From: JBAOHV01 sp037045265
Lineage (GTDB): Bacteria > Actinomycetota > Acidimicrobiia > Acidimicrobiales > Microtrichaceae
DNA: 64,000 nt
Direction of reading: 5' to 3'
Assembly (NCBI GenBank): GCA_037045265.1
Contig: JBAOHV010000002.1
Span: 1 to 64,000, forward strand
Below, in pieces: positions 35,980 through 44,772 of the stretch. The translations under genes were made by a program, and so were the position numbers. The notes beneath the pieces are model-generated. The model saw nothing but the letters and a program-made list of their open reading frames with translations. It was not told where the DNA came from and did not search any database. How positions within the stretch are numbered: the stretch's first letter is position 1; the number at the start of each line of letters is the position of its first letter.

Positions 35980-36978
35980 GTGCGGATCCTCGTGGCACCT
36001 GACAAGTTCAAGGGCACCGCGACCGCCTCGCAGGTGGCCGGAGCCCTGGCCGACGGGCTTCGGGCAGCCGGTCACGAGGTCACGACGTGTCCGCTCGCCG
36101 ACGGAGGGGAGGGAACCCTCGACGTGTTCGGCGGGGCCAACCGCACCACGGCCGTCACGGGACCGCTGGGAGACGTGGTCGACGCACGTTGGCGTTCCTC
36201 GGGCCGCACAGCGGTGATCGAGACCGCCCAGGCGTGCGGTCTGGCACTGGTCGGCGGAGCCGAGGGCAACGACGCGATCGCCGCGTCGACCTACGGGGTC
36301 GGCGAGCTGATCTCGGCCGCCGTCGACGCGGGAGCGCGGCACCTGTTGATCGGAGTCGGTGGGTCGGCCACCACCGATGGCGGTCTGGGAGCCCTGCGGG
36401 CGATGGCACCGTTGCACCGCTACCGGGGGATCCGGATCGAGGTCGCCTGCGACGTCGCGCTCGGATTCGTCGACGCCGCCCGGGTGTTCGCTCCGCAGAA
36501 GGGGGCCACACCCTCTCAGGTCGAGTTGCTGATCCGGAGACTGGAGCGCCTGGTCGAGGTGTACCGCGACAGCTACGACGTGGACGTGAGCGTGCTCGAG
36601 GGCGCGGGTGCTGCCGGCGGTCTGGCCGGTGGTCTCGCCTGTGCCGGGGCGGACCTGGTCCCTGGATTCGACCTGGTCGCCGACCACTTGGGTCTGCACG
36701 ACCTCCTGGAGGGTGTGGATCTGGTCGTCACGGGTGAGGGCTTCCTCGACGAGGAGTCCTTCGACGGCAAGGTCGTCGGTGGAGTGGCGGCGATCGCCGC
36801 GGAAGCCGGCGTCCCGATCGTGGCGGTGGTCGGCGAGTCATTCGACGGCATGGACGGTCGGATCGCGACGGTCTCGCTGACAGCGGTCCACGGGCGTGAC
36901 CGTGCCATGGCCGACGTCGAAGGCTGCCTGTCCGGGGTGGCTCAGTTGGTGTTGGAGGCTGCCCGTCGCGCCCGGTAG
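35980..36978 (+). CDS. glxK: Glycerate kinase (GarK/GlxK family, glycerate 2-kinase)
   Basis: 332 residues. It phosphorylates glycerate with ATP. Family marks are LVAPDKFKGTATASQVAGAL, PLADGGEGTLDVF, IETAQACGLAL, TYGVGELISAAVDAG and LIGVGGSATTDGGLGAL. The later marks are GFVDAARVFAPQKGA and TGEGFLDEESFDGKV. Next to it, convergent, is glucosyl-3-phosphoglycerate synthase, so the kinase may recycle glycerate released from glucosylglycerate. The ends of the two genes overlap by 37 bases. Confidence 0.93.
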   Translation: MRILVAPDKFKGTATASQVAGALADGLRAAGHEVTTCPLADGGEGTLDVFGGANRTTAVTGPLGDVVDARWRSSGRTAVIETAQACGLALVGGAEGNDAIAASTYGVGELISAAVDAGARHLLIGVGGSATTDGGLGALRAMAPLHRYRGIRIEVACDVALGFVDAARVFAPQKGATPSQVELLIRRLERLVEVYRDSYDVDVSVLEGAGAAGGLAGGLACAGADLVPGFDLVADHLGLHDLLEGVDLVVTGEGFLDEESFDGKVVGGVAAIAAEAGVPIVAVVGESFDGMDGRIATVSLTAVHGRDRAMADVEGCLSGVAQLVLEAARRAR

Positions 36979-37880
36979 TCGGGCACCTCGACCATCGGCG
37001 GCCGTTCGCTCACGTCGACCTTCGCGGGTGCCACGCCGGGGCGGATCAGCTCGGTGACCGTGGGTGTCAGCTCCGGGTCCAGTCGGCACAGCACCGTCTG
37101 GATGATGGCAGTGGCCTGCGGTCCCAGATCGGTGAGCGAACGGTTGCGGTGCATGCGGATGTCCAGATCGACCTGGACCAGTCCGCCGATCCCGACCCGG
37201 TCAGCCAGGTCGATGAGCAGCCCGATGTCGACGCCGTAGCCACAGAAGAACGGGAGCTGCTCGAGGACCTCGCGTCGGCCGCCGTACTCGCCCGAGAGCG
37301 GCTGGTGAAGCGCTGCGAGGTGCGGGTAGTAGAGCGAGAGAAGCGGCCGGGCGACGAGCTCGGTCACCCGTCCTCCCCCCTCACGTTCGCGTTGGGGTCG
37401 CCGGTAGTAGCCCTTCGCCAGGTCGACACCTGGTTCGCACAGCAGTGGCCCCAGCAGGCCGGTGACGAACCGCGATCCGAACTCGGTGATGTCGCTGTCG
37501 CACCAGAGCACGATCTCGCCGTCGGTCACGTGCAGCGACTTCCACAGTGCCTCGCCCTTGCCGTGTCCGCTGCCGTAGTCGGCCAGGACCGCCGCTGCAT
37601 CGGCGACCCGGGCGCCGGCTTCCCGCGCCAGGGAAGCGGTGCGGTCCTCGGAGTGGTCGTCGAGGACGACGATCTCGTCGATCACCCCTCGCACGAGCAA
37701 CTCGTCGTGCAGGACCGACACGATTCTCCCGACCGTCGTCTCCTCGTTGCGTGCCGGTAGGCACACCGAGACGGTCGTGGATCCCTTCGCTGCGAGGATG
37801 CGCTCGAGCGGGAACTCCAAGTGGTGGAAGGTGCGGATGTGCGCCGAAGAGCTGTCGAGCTGAAGCGACGTGATGCTCAT
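36942..37880 (-). CDS. gpgS: Glucosyl-3-phosphoglycerate synthase
   Basis: A retaining GT81 glycosyltransferase of 312 residues that joins UDP-glucose to 3-phosphoglycerate. This is the first step of glucosylglycerate and methylglucose lipopolysaccharide synthesis. Seen are FHHLEFPLERILAAKG, VSVCLPARNEETTVG, the metal-binding LWCDSDITEF and SGEYGGRREVLEQLPF. GYGVDIGLLIDLADRVG and DIRMHRNRSL also match. The start at 37880 has GGAGGAGGG upstream; the longer reading lacks support. No phosphatase (GpgP) was seen beside it. Confidence 0.94.
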   Translation of the reverse strand: MSITSLQLDSSSAHIRTFHHLEFPLERILAAKGSTTVSVCLPARNEETTVGRIVSVLHDELLVRGVIDEIVVLDDHSEDRTASLAREAGARVADAAAVLADYGSGHGKGEALWKSLHVTDGEIVLWCDSDITEFGSRFVTGLLGPLLCEPGVDLAKGYYRRPQREREGGGRVTELVARPLLSLYYPHLAALHQPLSGEYGGRREVLEQLPFFCGYGVDIGLLIDLADRVGIGGLVQVDLDIRMHRNRSLTDLGPQATAIIQTVLCRLDPELTPTVTELIRPGVAPAKVDVSERPPMVEVPDYRARRAASNTN

Positions 37881-38038
37881 GAGCAGCCCTCCTCCGGCGC
37901 GATCGACCCGGACCCGGGACCAGCCCACGGTAGTGGTTGCGGATCGGGCTGTTCAGGCGCGGGAAGCGCCCGGCTGTCGAGCGGGTTGACGTCACGATAC
38001 GATCGCCCGCTCACAGCCGGGCACAGGAGGACTCCCCG

Positions 38039-38314
38039 ATGAGCGTGACCATCCGCATCCCCACGACCCTGCGCACCCTCACCGGAGGCCAGTCTCAGGT
38101 CGAGGTCGAGGGCGCCACAGTGGGCGAGGTGCTGGGTGCTCTCGATGGTGCCCATCCCGGCTTCAAGGAGAGACTCTTCGACGACGAGGGCAACCTGCGT
38201 CGGTTCGTCAACGTCTTCGTCGCGGACGACGACGTGCGCTACCTGGACGGTGCTTCGACTCCCGTACCTGACGGTGAGACGGTCTCGATCATCCCGGCGG
38301 TCGCCGGAGGTTGA
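38039..38314 (+). CDS. MoaD/ThiS-family ubiquitin-like sulfur carrier
   Basis: 91 residues with a beta-grasp pattern: VTIRIPTTLRTLTGG, VEGATVGEVLGALDGAHPGF, FVNVFVADDDVRYLDG and SIIPAVAGG. The C-terminal Gly-Gly is the site where such carriers are adenylated and thiocarboxylated for molybdopterin, thiamine or cysteine (CysO-type) synthesis. No partner gene lies next to it, so the pathway cannot be fixed. The length and tail resemble CysO more than ThiS, but this is weak. Confidence 0.85.
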   Translation: MSVTIRIPTTLRTLTGGQSQVEVEGATVGEVLGALDGAHPGFKERLFDDEGNLRRFVNVFVADDDVRYLDGASTPVPDGETVSIIPAVAGG

Positions 38315-38356
38315 TCCATCGCGGGTGAGGGGGCATGGTCCGCCGCGCCTGAACGG

Positions 38357-38383
38357 TTAGCACTCGTCCATGTAGAGTGCCAG
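38357..38383. promoter_or_regulatory. CIRCE operator (HrcA binding site) upstream of groEL
   Basis: TTAGCACTC-N9-GAGTGCCAG matches the CIRCE consensus (TTAGCACTC-N9-GAGTGCTAA) at 16 of 18 positions. It lies 34 bases upstream of the groEL ATG. HrcA repression released by heat is expected. Confidence 0.93.
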
Positions 38384-38417
38384 GTCGACAGGTCAGATCC
38401 CAATACGGAGGCTCCCG

Positions 38418-40043
38418 ATGTCCAAGACGATCTCGTTCGACGACGACGCCCGCCGAAAGCTCGAGTCCGGCATGAACCAGTTGGCCGACGCCGTGCGCGT
38501 CACGCTCGGCCCGAAGGGTCGCAACGTCGTGCTCGACAAGAAGTGGGGCGCGCCGACGATCACCAACGACGGCGTTTCGATCGCCAAGGAGATCGAGCTC
38601 GAGGACCCCTACGAGAACATCGGCGCGAGCCTCGTCAAGGAGGTCGCCAAGAAGACCGACGACGTCGCCGGCGACGGCACGACCACCGCGACGGTGCTGG
38701 CGTGGTCCATGGTCCGCGAGGGACTTAGGAACCTGGCAGCAGGCGCCAATCCAGTCGGTGTCAAGCGTGGGATCGAGGCCGCGGTCGACACCGCAGTGGC
38801 CCGCATCCGAGAGGTGTCGATCGAGGTCGACTCGAAGGACCAGATCGCCCAGGTCGCAGGTGTGTCCTCGGCGGACCCCGAGATCGGCCGACTGATCGCC
38901 GAGGCGATCGACAAGGTCGGCAAGGACGGTGTGATCACCGTCGAGGAGTCCAACACCTTCGGCATGGACATGGACCTTGTCGAAGGCATGCGCTTCGACA
39001 AGGGCTACATCTCCCCGTACATGGCCACCGACACCGAGCGGATGGAGGCTGTGCTCGACGATCCCTACCTCCTGTTCGTTGCTCACAAGATCACCAACGT
39101 CCGCGACCTGGTGCCGGTCCTCGAGAAGGTCATGCAGGCGAGCCGTCCGCTGGTGATCGTCGCCGAGGACGTCGAGGGTGAGGCCCTCGCGACGCTGGTC
39201 GTCAACAAGATCCGCGGCACCTTCTCGTCGGTCAGCGTCAAGGCCCCCGGCTTCGGGGACCGTCGCAAGGCGATGCTCCAGGACATGGCGATCCTGACGG
39301 GTGGCCAGGTCATCTCCGAGGAGATCGGGCTCAAGCTGGAGGGCGTCGGCCTCGAGCTGCTGGGCTCCGCCGAGAAGGTCATCGTGACCAAGGACGAGAC
39401 GACGATCATCAAGGGCGCCGGCTCCTCGGACGACCTGGACGGTCGCATCGCGCAGATCAAGGCAGAGATCGACAACACCGATTCCGACTACGACCGCGAG
39501 AAGCTCCAGGAGCGGCTGGCGAAGCTGTCGGGTGGAGTCGCTGTGCTCAAGGTGGGAGCAGCGACCGAGGTCGAGCTCAAGGAGAAGAAGCACCGGATCG
39601 AAGATGCGGTGTCGACGACCAAGGCCGCGATCGAGGAAGGCGTCGTCGCCGGCGGTGGCGTCACCCTCCTGCGGGCCCAGGACGCGGTCGAGGCTCTCGC
39701 CGCGACCCTCGACGGCGACGAGGCGACCGGGGCGAAGCTCATCGCCAGGGCGCTGTCCGGGCCGATCACCCAGATCGCTGAGAACGCCGGACTCGAGGGC
39801 GGAGTAGTCGTGGACAACGTCCGACGCCTCACCAACCCGTCCGAGGGGCTCAACGCGGCAACGGGCGAGTACGAGGACCTTGTCGCCGCTGGGATCATCG
39901 ACGCCGCCAAGGTGACGCGCTCCGTGCTCCAGAACGCTGCATCGATCGCGGCGCTCTTCCTCACGACGGAGGCCGTGATCACCGACGCCCCGGAGCCTGG
40001 CGTCGGAGGCATGCCAGCCGGTATGGGCGACATGGACTTCTGA
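38418..40043 (+). CDS. groEL: Chaperonin GroEL (60 kDa)
   Basis: 541 residues of standard length. It folds client proteins in an ATP-driven double ring. Signatures are RVTLGPKGRNVVLDKKWGAP, the ATP-pocket DDVAGDGTTTATVLA, VKAPGFGDRRKAMLQDMAIL and AAIEEGVVAGGGVTLL. The C-terminal tail is the Gly-Met type (GGMPAGMGDMDF) rather than the His-rich tail of the actinobacterial GroEL1. No groES is adjacent, so this is a solitary groEL under CIRCE control. The ribosome site GGAGG precedes the ATG. Confidence 0.98.
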   Translation: MSKTISFDDDARRKLESGMNQLADAVRVTLGPKGRNVVLDKKWGAPTITNDGVSIAKEIELEDPYENIGASLVKEVAKKTDDVAGDGTTTATVLAWSMVREGLRNLAAGANPVGVKRGIEAAVDTAVARIREVSIEVDSKDQIAQVAGVSSADPEIGRLIAEAIDKVGKDGVITVEESNTFGMDMDLVEGMRFDKGYISPYMATDTERMEAVLDDPYLLFVAHKITNVRDLVPVLEKVMQASRPLVIVAEDVEGEALATLVVNKIRGTFSSVSVKAPGFGDRRKAMLQDMAILTGGQVISEEIGLKLEGVGLELLGSAEKVIVTKDETTIIKGAGSSDDLDGRIAQIKAEIDNTDSDYDREKLQERLAKLSGGVAVLKVGAATEVELKEKKHRIEDAVSTTKAAIEEGVVAGGGVTLLRAQDAVEALAATLDGDEATGAKLIARALSGPITQIAENAGLEGGVVVDNVRRLTNPSEGLNAATGEYEDLVAAGIIDAAKVTRSVLQNAASIAALFLTTEAVITDAPEPGVGGMPAGMGDMDF

Positions 40044-40060
40044 TCGTCTTCACGTCCTGA

Positions 40061-40828
40061 ATGGGTGCCGTCCTCGCCACCTTCGCCGTCGGTGTGGTGG
40101 CGGGGGCGCTCTCGGCCCTGCTCGGCATCGGCGGCGCGGTGGTCACCACGCCGGCCGTTCGTGTGCTGGGGGCCACACCGATCGAAGCGGTCGGGTCCAC
40201 TGTTCCGGCCATCCTGCCGGGTGCCATCTCCGGATCGATCCGCTACGCGAAGGCGGGTCTGGTCGACTGGACCCTGGCCTTGGGTCTCGGCGTCTCGGGG
40301 GCGGTGTTCGCTCTTGCCGGCGCTTGGGTGTCGGACCTGGTCGGCGGGCGCCCGTTGATGGTGCTCACAGCTGTGCTGATGCTGTGGTCGGGTGTGTCTG
40401 TCGGCCGGGGAGCGGACCGACCTCCATCGGAGGAGGCCGAGCCGCAGGGGCCCCGGTCGGCGCTGTGGCTGATCAGCCTGGTGGGAGCAGCGTCGGGCTT
40501 CGTGGCGGGGCTGCTCGGTGTGGGCGGCGGAATCGTGATGGTGCCGGCGATGACCGGTCCGTTGCGGATACCGATGAAGCGAGCTGTTGCATCCAGTCTG
40601 GTCGCCGTCGCGATCTTCTCGGTGCCCGCCCTTGTCGCGCACCTGGTGCTGGGCCACATCGACTGGCGATTCGCGCTGCCGTTGATGGCCGGAGTGGTGC
40701 CGGGGGCACAGCTGGGCGCGCACATGACGATCGGCGCGGCAGAGCACCACGTCCGCCGCTGGTTCGGCGTGCTCGTCGTGGTCGTAGCGCTGGTGTACGG
40801 GTTCACGGAGCTGGCAGCGCTCTTCTGA
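40061..40828 (+). CDS. TauE/SafE-family sulfite/organoanion exporter
   Basis: 255 residues, about eight membrane helices in two repeated halves. The first repeat has GALSALLGIGGAVVTTPAV and the second GFVAGLLGVGGGIVMVPAM, the hallmark glycine-rich motifs. A charged loop (GRGADRPPSEEAEPQG) separates them. Members export sulfite, sulfoacetate or related anions. It starts 17 bases after groEL with no gap for a promoter, although a functional link is unlikely. Confidence 0.9.
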   Translation: MGAVLATFAVGVVAGALSALLGIGGAVVTTPAVRVLGATPIEAVGSTVPAILPGAISGSIRYAKAGLVDWTLALGLGVSGAVFALAGAWVSDLVGGRPLMVLTAVLMLWSGVSVGRGADRPPSEEAEPQGPRSALWLISLVGAASGFVAGLLGVGGGIVMVPAMTGPLRIPMKRAVASSLVAVAIFSVPALVAHLVLGHIDWRFALPLMAGVVPGAQLGAHMTIGAAEHHVRRWFGVLVVVVALVYGFTELAALF

Positions 40829-40836
40829 TGCCGTCG

Positions 40837-40842
40837 TAGACT
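40837..40842 (+). promoter_or_regulatory. Candidate -10 box TAGACT for hemQ
   Basis: TAGACT ends six bases before the hemQ ATG at 40849 and no Shine-Dalgarno sequence is present. Confidence 0.5.
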
Positions 40843-40848
40843 CGCCCC

Positions 40849-41545
40849 ATGACAGACGGCAGAGACCCCGAACCGTCCGTGCCTTCGATCGGCCTGGCCG
40901 TTCTGCACCTGTTCTTCCAGGTGGGGCCGCTGTGCGACCGCGACGAGGTACTGAAGGCCCTCTCGTCGGCCCGTGAAGGCGGCGATCAGGTCGTCGCGGC
41001 CGCGTCTGCTGGGCCACAAGGCCGACCTTGGGGTCCTGGCCCTCTCGTCGGACCAGTGGCGCCTGCGTGACCTGCAGACCGCCCTGGTCGACTCGGGGCT
41101 GCTGCTGGTCGACTCGTACGTGTCGTTGACCGAGGTGTCCGAGTACGCCAAGGGCATCCCGGAGGAGACCCAGCAGGCTCGGCTCTATCCGCAACTGCCA
41201 CCCGAGGGGAAGCCCGTCTTCTGCTTCTACCCGATGTCGAAACGCCGCAACGTCGGAGCGAACTGGTTCGAGCTCGACTTCGAACGCCGGCGGGAGCTCA
41301 TGTACGAACACGGTTCCTCGGGGCGCAAGTTCGCCGGTCGTGTCGTCCAGCTGATCACCGGCTCCACCGGTCTGGACGACTACGAGTGGGGTGTCACGCT
41401 GTTCTGCGAGCGACCGGACGACGTCAAGGACATCGTCTACACGATGCGTTACGACGTGGCATCCGCCCAGTACGGCGAGTTCGGCCCGTTCTACGTGGGC
41501 ATGATCGAGTCGCCCGAGCTGGTTCTCGAGCGGATCGGCGCTTGA
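40849..41545 (+). CDS. hemQ: Coproheme decarboxylase HemQ (chlorite dismutase family), one frame break
   Basis: About 231 residues. It decarboxylates coproheme to heme b, the last step of the heme pathway used by actinobacteria. N-terminal LAVLHLFFQVGPLC lies in one frame. After a break near 41006 comes LLGHKADLGVLAL. Then follow CFYPMSKRRNVGANW with the catalytic Tyr region, MYEHGSSGRKFAG with the probable heme-ligand His, ITGSTGLDDYEWGVTLF and MRYDVASAQYGEFGPFYVG. Removing one base gives DQVVAAGLLGHKADLG. The next gene starts eight bases downstream. Confidence 0.92.
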
Positions 41546-41552
41546 GCCGAGG

Positions 41553-42308
41553 ATGACCGACGGCGAGCGTGCTCCCCGGCGTCGACGCCGGTCGGGCACT
41601 GCGGCCGTGGTGATCGCGGCACTCCTGGTCTCGGTGACCGTGTTCGGCGTCCTGGGCATCGAGCTCGTGGGCCGTCGGGTCATCGAACGCAGCGCCGCCG
41701 ACATGCTCGCCCAACAGGGTGTCGATGACGCCAGCGTGCGGCTCGGCGGGCCGTGGTGGCGGCCGGTGGTCCTCACGGCGTTGCTGGGCGGCACCGTCGA
41801 CGAGGTAGCGGTGGACCTCTCGGGCACCGACGTGGCGGGCGTGCAAGTCGCCCGCGCCCGTTACGTGCTCGAGGACCTCGAGGTCGCTCCCGACCTGGCC
41901 GCGAGGTCGCTGGGTGTCAGCTCGATCCGACGGGGGTCGTTCCGGCTGCTGCTCGCCCCGGACGCGGTGGGAGAGGAGCTGGGCGTCGAGGTCCGGGTGG
42001 TCGACGGCCGGCTGGTCGTGGGACCCGACGACGAGCCTGCGAAGCTCCGCGTCGAGGGTGAGGAGCTGGTGCTCGAGAGCCCCTACCTCCAGCGGATGGG
42101 TCACCCGCCGCGCATGGCGGCTCTGAGCGCGCGGTTGCTGCCGTGCCCACCGGAGACGGTGATCGTCGACGGCTACATCGCACTGGTCTGCAGCGGTGAC
42201 GACCTGCCCGGGGTGCTCGACCAGTCCCTGGGTGAACCGGTCGCGGACATGCCCGCTCCACCCGAGCTCGAGCCGCCAGTCACCGCTGAGCGCGACGATG
42301 GCGACTGA
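41553..42308 (+). CDS. DUF2993 (LmeA-like) lipid-binding envelope protein
   Basis: 251 residues. An Arg-rich cytoplasmic start, one membrane helix (TAAVVIAALLVSVTVFGVLGI) and an extracytoplasmic beta-rich domain. That domain starts with RRVIERSAADMLAQQGVDDASVRLGG and runs to LQRMGHPPRMAALSA, the pattern of actinobacterial DUF2993/LmeA proteins that bind phospholipids at the envelope. It overlaps the next gene by 11 bases and follows hemQ closely, probably in one transcript. Confidence 0.7.
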   Translation: MTDGERAPRRRRRSGTAAVVIAALLVSVTVFGVLGIELVGRRVIERSAADMLAQQGVDDASVRLGGPWWRPVVLTALLGGTVDEVAVDLSGTDVAGVQVARARYVLEDLEVAPDLAARSLGVSSIRRGSFRLLLAPDAVGEELGVEVRVVDGRLVVGPDDEPAKLRVEGEELVLESPYLQRMGHPPRMAALSARLLPCPPETVIVDGYIALVCSGDDLPGVLDQSLGEPVADMPAPPELEPPVTAERDDGD

Positions 42309-42798
42309 TCCCGGCGACACCGATGAGACCGACGACGAGCTCGCGCTGGCCCGTTACGCGACGGCACTCGCAGACGGCATCGACGCGGCACTCGACAGGT
42401 GGGTGCTGCGCTGTGTTTCCGAGCGTTGCAGCGCAGCCGGAGTGGAACTGAGTGGCGAGGATCGTGCCGGCGTAGCTGCCGCGGCCCTCGTGTGTCGGGC
42501 CGAGGTAGTGGCGAAGGTCCGTGATCTGCTCGACACCGACATCGATGCGCAGCGAACCACTCCGCTCGCCCTCGTCCGAGAAGCTGTCAGCTTCCCCACC
42601 GAAGTTCTGGTCGGCCTCGGCGTCGTGGCGCCGGAGCGCGACGAGTTCGCCGAGCGCTCGTTCCCCGCGGACCTGTACGGCCTGTCGCCGTCGTCGTTGG
42701 CCGAACTGGATCCGGCGCTTGGCGATGCCGCGCTGGCATGGGGTGCCGCCAAGGCGCATGTGCACCTGAGCCGTCGGCGTTCCGAAGGGCTCAGGTAG
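42298..42798 (+). CDS. Conserved hypothetical actinobacterial protein
   Basis: 166 residues, largely helical and acidic, no signal peptide. Recognisable stretches are LARYATALADGIDAALDRWV, GVAAAALVCRAEVVAKVRDL, FPTEVLVGLGVVAPERDEFA and LYGLSPSSLAELDPALGDAALAWGAAKAHVHL. I do not recognise a domain. Its ATG lies inside the DUF2993 gene, pointing to translational coupling. Confidence 0.65.
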   Translation: MATDPGDTDETDDELALARYATALADGIDAALDRWVLRCVSERCSAAGVELSGEDRAGVAAAALVCRAEVVAKVRDLLDTDIDAQRTTPLALVREAVSFPTEVLVGLGVVAPERDEFAERSFPADLYGLSPSSLAELDPALGDAALAWGAAKAHVHLSRRRSEGLR

Positions 42799-42973
42799 CT
42801 CCGTCGGTGAAGGTCCAGCCGCCGTCTATGACCGGGCGCTGCTCGAAGAACAGGCAGTCGTCCGGGCACGAGAACGGGGTTTCGTCGGCCACCTGGAGAC
42901 GGCACCGCTGCACCACCTCGTCTCGCTGCAGTGTGCGGCGCGAGTAGTGCCGGCAGTCGGCGTGGACGGACAT
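42791..42973 (-). CDS. Small cysteine-containing protein
   Basis: 60 residues with four cysteines in metal-site spacing: HADCRHYSRRT, QRCRLQVADE and FSCPDDCLFFEQR, the last a C-x3-C pair. Such small proteins in actinobacteria may bind zinc or an iron-sulfur cluster, but no name is known. The tail overlaps the preceding convergent gene by 8 bases. Coding evidence is the composition and clean domain-like cysteine pattern only. Confidence 0.5.
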   Translation of the reverse strand: MSVHADCRHYSRRTLQRDEVVQRCRLQVADETPFSCPDDCLFFEQRPVIDGGWTFTDGAT

Positions 42974-43014
42974 GGCCTGATCCTACGAGCTGTCGCCGGA
43001 CCCGTCGCGCAGCC

Positions 43015-43052
43015 GTAACCGAACGGCTCGCGGGGGGAAACATCGCCGAAAC
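43015..43052. promoter_or_regulatory. GlnR-like nitrogen control box upstream of amt
   Basis: GTAAC (43015-43019), GAAAC (43037-43041) and GAAAC (43048-43052) sit on an exact 11-base phase, with a degenerate half-site between the first two (43026-43030). This is the layout of the actinobacterial GlnR consensus (GTNAC-N6-GAAAC repeated). It lies about 73 bases upstream of amt. Confidence 0.65.
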
Positions 43053-43124
43053 ACGACCTCCGTACGTTGCCTCCTCGACAGGGCGCAACCGCTGTGCCCC
43101 GAGCGAGAAGGGTCCGAAAGACAG

Positions 43125-44365
43125 ATGGCAGAAACGCTCACAGCAGACGGTTGGGTGCTGATATCAGCGGCACTCGTACTGTTCATGACTCCAGGGCTTG
43201 CGTTCTTCTACGGCGGCATGGATCGCAGCCGCAACGTGCTGAACATGCTCATGATGAACTTCTGGTGCCTCCTGATCATCCCGATCCTCTGGGTGGTCGT
43301 CGGGTACTCGATCGCCGGAGGCAACTTCGACGCATCCTGGTTCGGCGGCTTGGACGCCGCCTTCCTGGGGAACCTGAACCTATCTACCCAGGCGGGTGTC
43401 GATGAGCTCCTGCTCGTCATCTTCCTGGGCATGTTCGCGGTCATCACCCCGGCGCTGATCTCAGGCGCGGTGGCGGACCGCATGAAGTTCGCCGCCTGGG
43501 CGGTGTTCGCCCCGGTGTGGATGCTCCTGGTGTTCGCGCCGGTGTTCAAGTGGGTCTACGGCGGCTGGCTCGGCGTGCGTGGGTCGCTCGACTTCGCCGG
43601 CGGCACCGCCATCCACGTCAACGCAGGCATCGCAGCCCTGGTCGCGGTTCTGGTCCTCGGGAAGCGCAAGGGTTGGCCGACCGAGGGGCATCCGCCGCAC
43701 TCCATGCCGCTCGTCATGATCGGCACCGGCATCCTCTGGTTCGGATGGTTCGGGTTCAACGCCGGCTCGTCGCTCGCTGCGGACGGCACCGCCGTGCAGG
43801 CGTTCATGAACACCTTCCTCGCCGCTGCTGCCGCCGGTCTTGCCTGGGCAGTCGTCGAGCGCATCAAGGACGGCCACTTCACGAACCTGGGCGCTGCCTC
43901 GGGCATCGTCGCCGGCCTGGTGGCCATCACCCCTGCCGCTGGCTACGTCTCCGGCGATGTCGCCGATCTTCATCGGGCTCGCCGCCGGTGTCATCTGCTG
44001 CTTCGCTGTGCGGCATCAAGTTCAAGGCCGGCTACGACGACGCCCTCGACGTGGTCGGCGTGCACTTCGTCGGCGGGCTCGTCGGCTCACTGCTGATCGG
44101 CCTCTTCGCCGACGCCGAGTACTTCGGTGCGGAGCACATGAGCGGCCTGTTCTACGGCGGCGGCGCCAAGCTGCTGGCCGAGCAGGCGATCGCGAACGGC
44201 GTGACCATCGTGTACTCGGGAGTCGTGACCGCCCTCATCCTGCTGGCGATCAAGGCGACCATCGGTCTGCGTGTCTCCGAAGAGACCGAGGCTGCAGGCC
44301 TGGACAACGCCGAGCACGCCGAGTCGGCGTACAACTTCGGCGAAGTCACCATGGGCCGGGCGTGA
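43125..44365 (+). CDS. amt: Ammonium transporter Amt, two frame breaks
   Basis: About 412 residues and 11 membrane helices once repaired. It conducts ammonium across the membrane. Seen are TPGLAFFYGGMDRSRNVLNM, the first pore His in GGTAIHVNAGIAALVA, WFGWFGFNAGSSLAADGTAV, and the second pore His in DVVGVHFVGGLVG. The frame changes near 43947 (giving GYVSAMSPIFIGLAAG) and near 44016 (giving FAVGIKFKAGYDDALD), each by removing one base. It leads the amt-glnK-glnD operon behind a GlnR-like box. Confidence 0.95.
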
Positions 44366-44417
44366 ACCGGACCGCAGCGGATCGTCACCACCACCGACAG
44401 AACGAGAGGACACACAC

Positions 44418-44756
44418 ATGAAACTGGTCACTGCCATCATCAAGCCGTTCAAGCTCGATGACGTGAAGACGGCGCTCAAGAGCGCCGGCGTCGTCGGGAT
44501 CACCATCAGCGAGGTCAGAGGGTTCGGCCGCCAGGGCGGTCACACCGAGACCTACCGTGGCACCGAGTACCAGGTGGACTTCCTGCCGAAGCTGAAGGTC
44601 GAGGTGGTCGTCGACGACGACGACGTACCCGGAGTGATCGACTCGATCGCCTCGGCGGCGAGCACCGACAAGATCGGTGACGGCAAGGTCTGGGTCACCG
44701 CGGTCGAGGAGATCGTGCGGATCCGTACCGGCGAAAGGGGAAGCGACGCCATCTGA
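44418..44756 (+). CDS. glnK: PII signal protein GlnK
   Basis: 112 residues. It senses 2-oxoglutarate and ATP/ADP and blocks Amt when nitrogen is ample. It contains KLVTAIIKPFKLDDVKTAL, the T-loop GHTETYRGTEYQVDFLPK with the modifiable Tyr, and GDGKVWVTAVEEIVRIRTGE. It lies between amt and glnD, the usual actinobacterial order. In related organisms Tyr51 is modified by the GlnD-type enzyme encoded next. Confidence 0.98.
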   Translation: MKLVTAIIKPFKLDDVKTALKSAGVVGITISEVRGFGRQGGHTETYRGTEYQVDFLPKLKVEVVVDDDDVPGVIDSIASAASTDKIGDGKVWVTAVEEIVRIRTGERGSDAI

Positions 44757-44772
44757 GCGTCGCCGGAACCCG

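Noticed and set aside
39488..41827. A 779-codon open frame on the minus strand opposite groEL and the TauE gene
   Set aside because: It is a shadow of GC-rich codon use in groEL. It has low-complexity Arg/Ser/Thr composition and no domain, and the plus strand carries clear genes.
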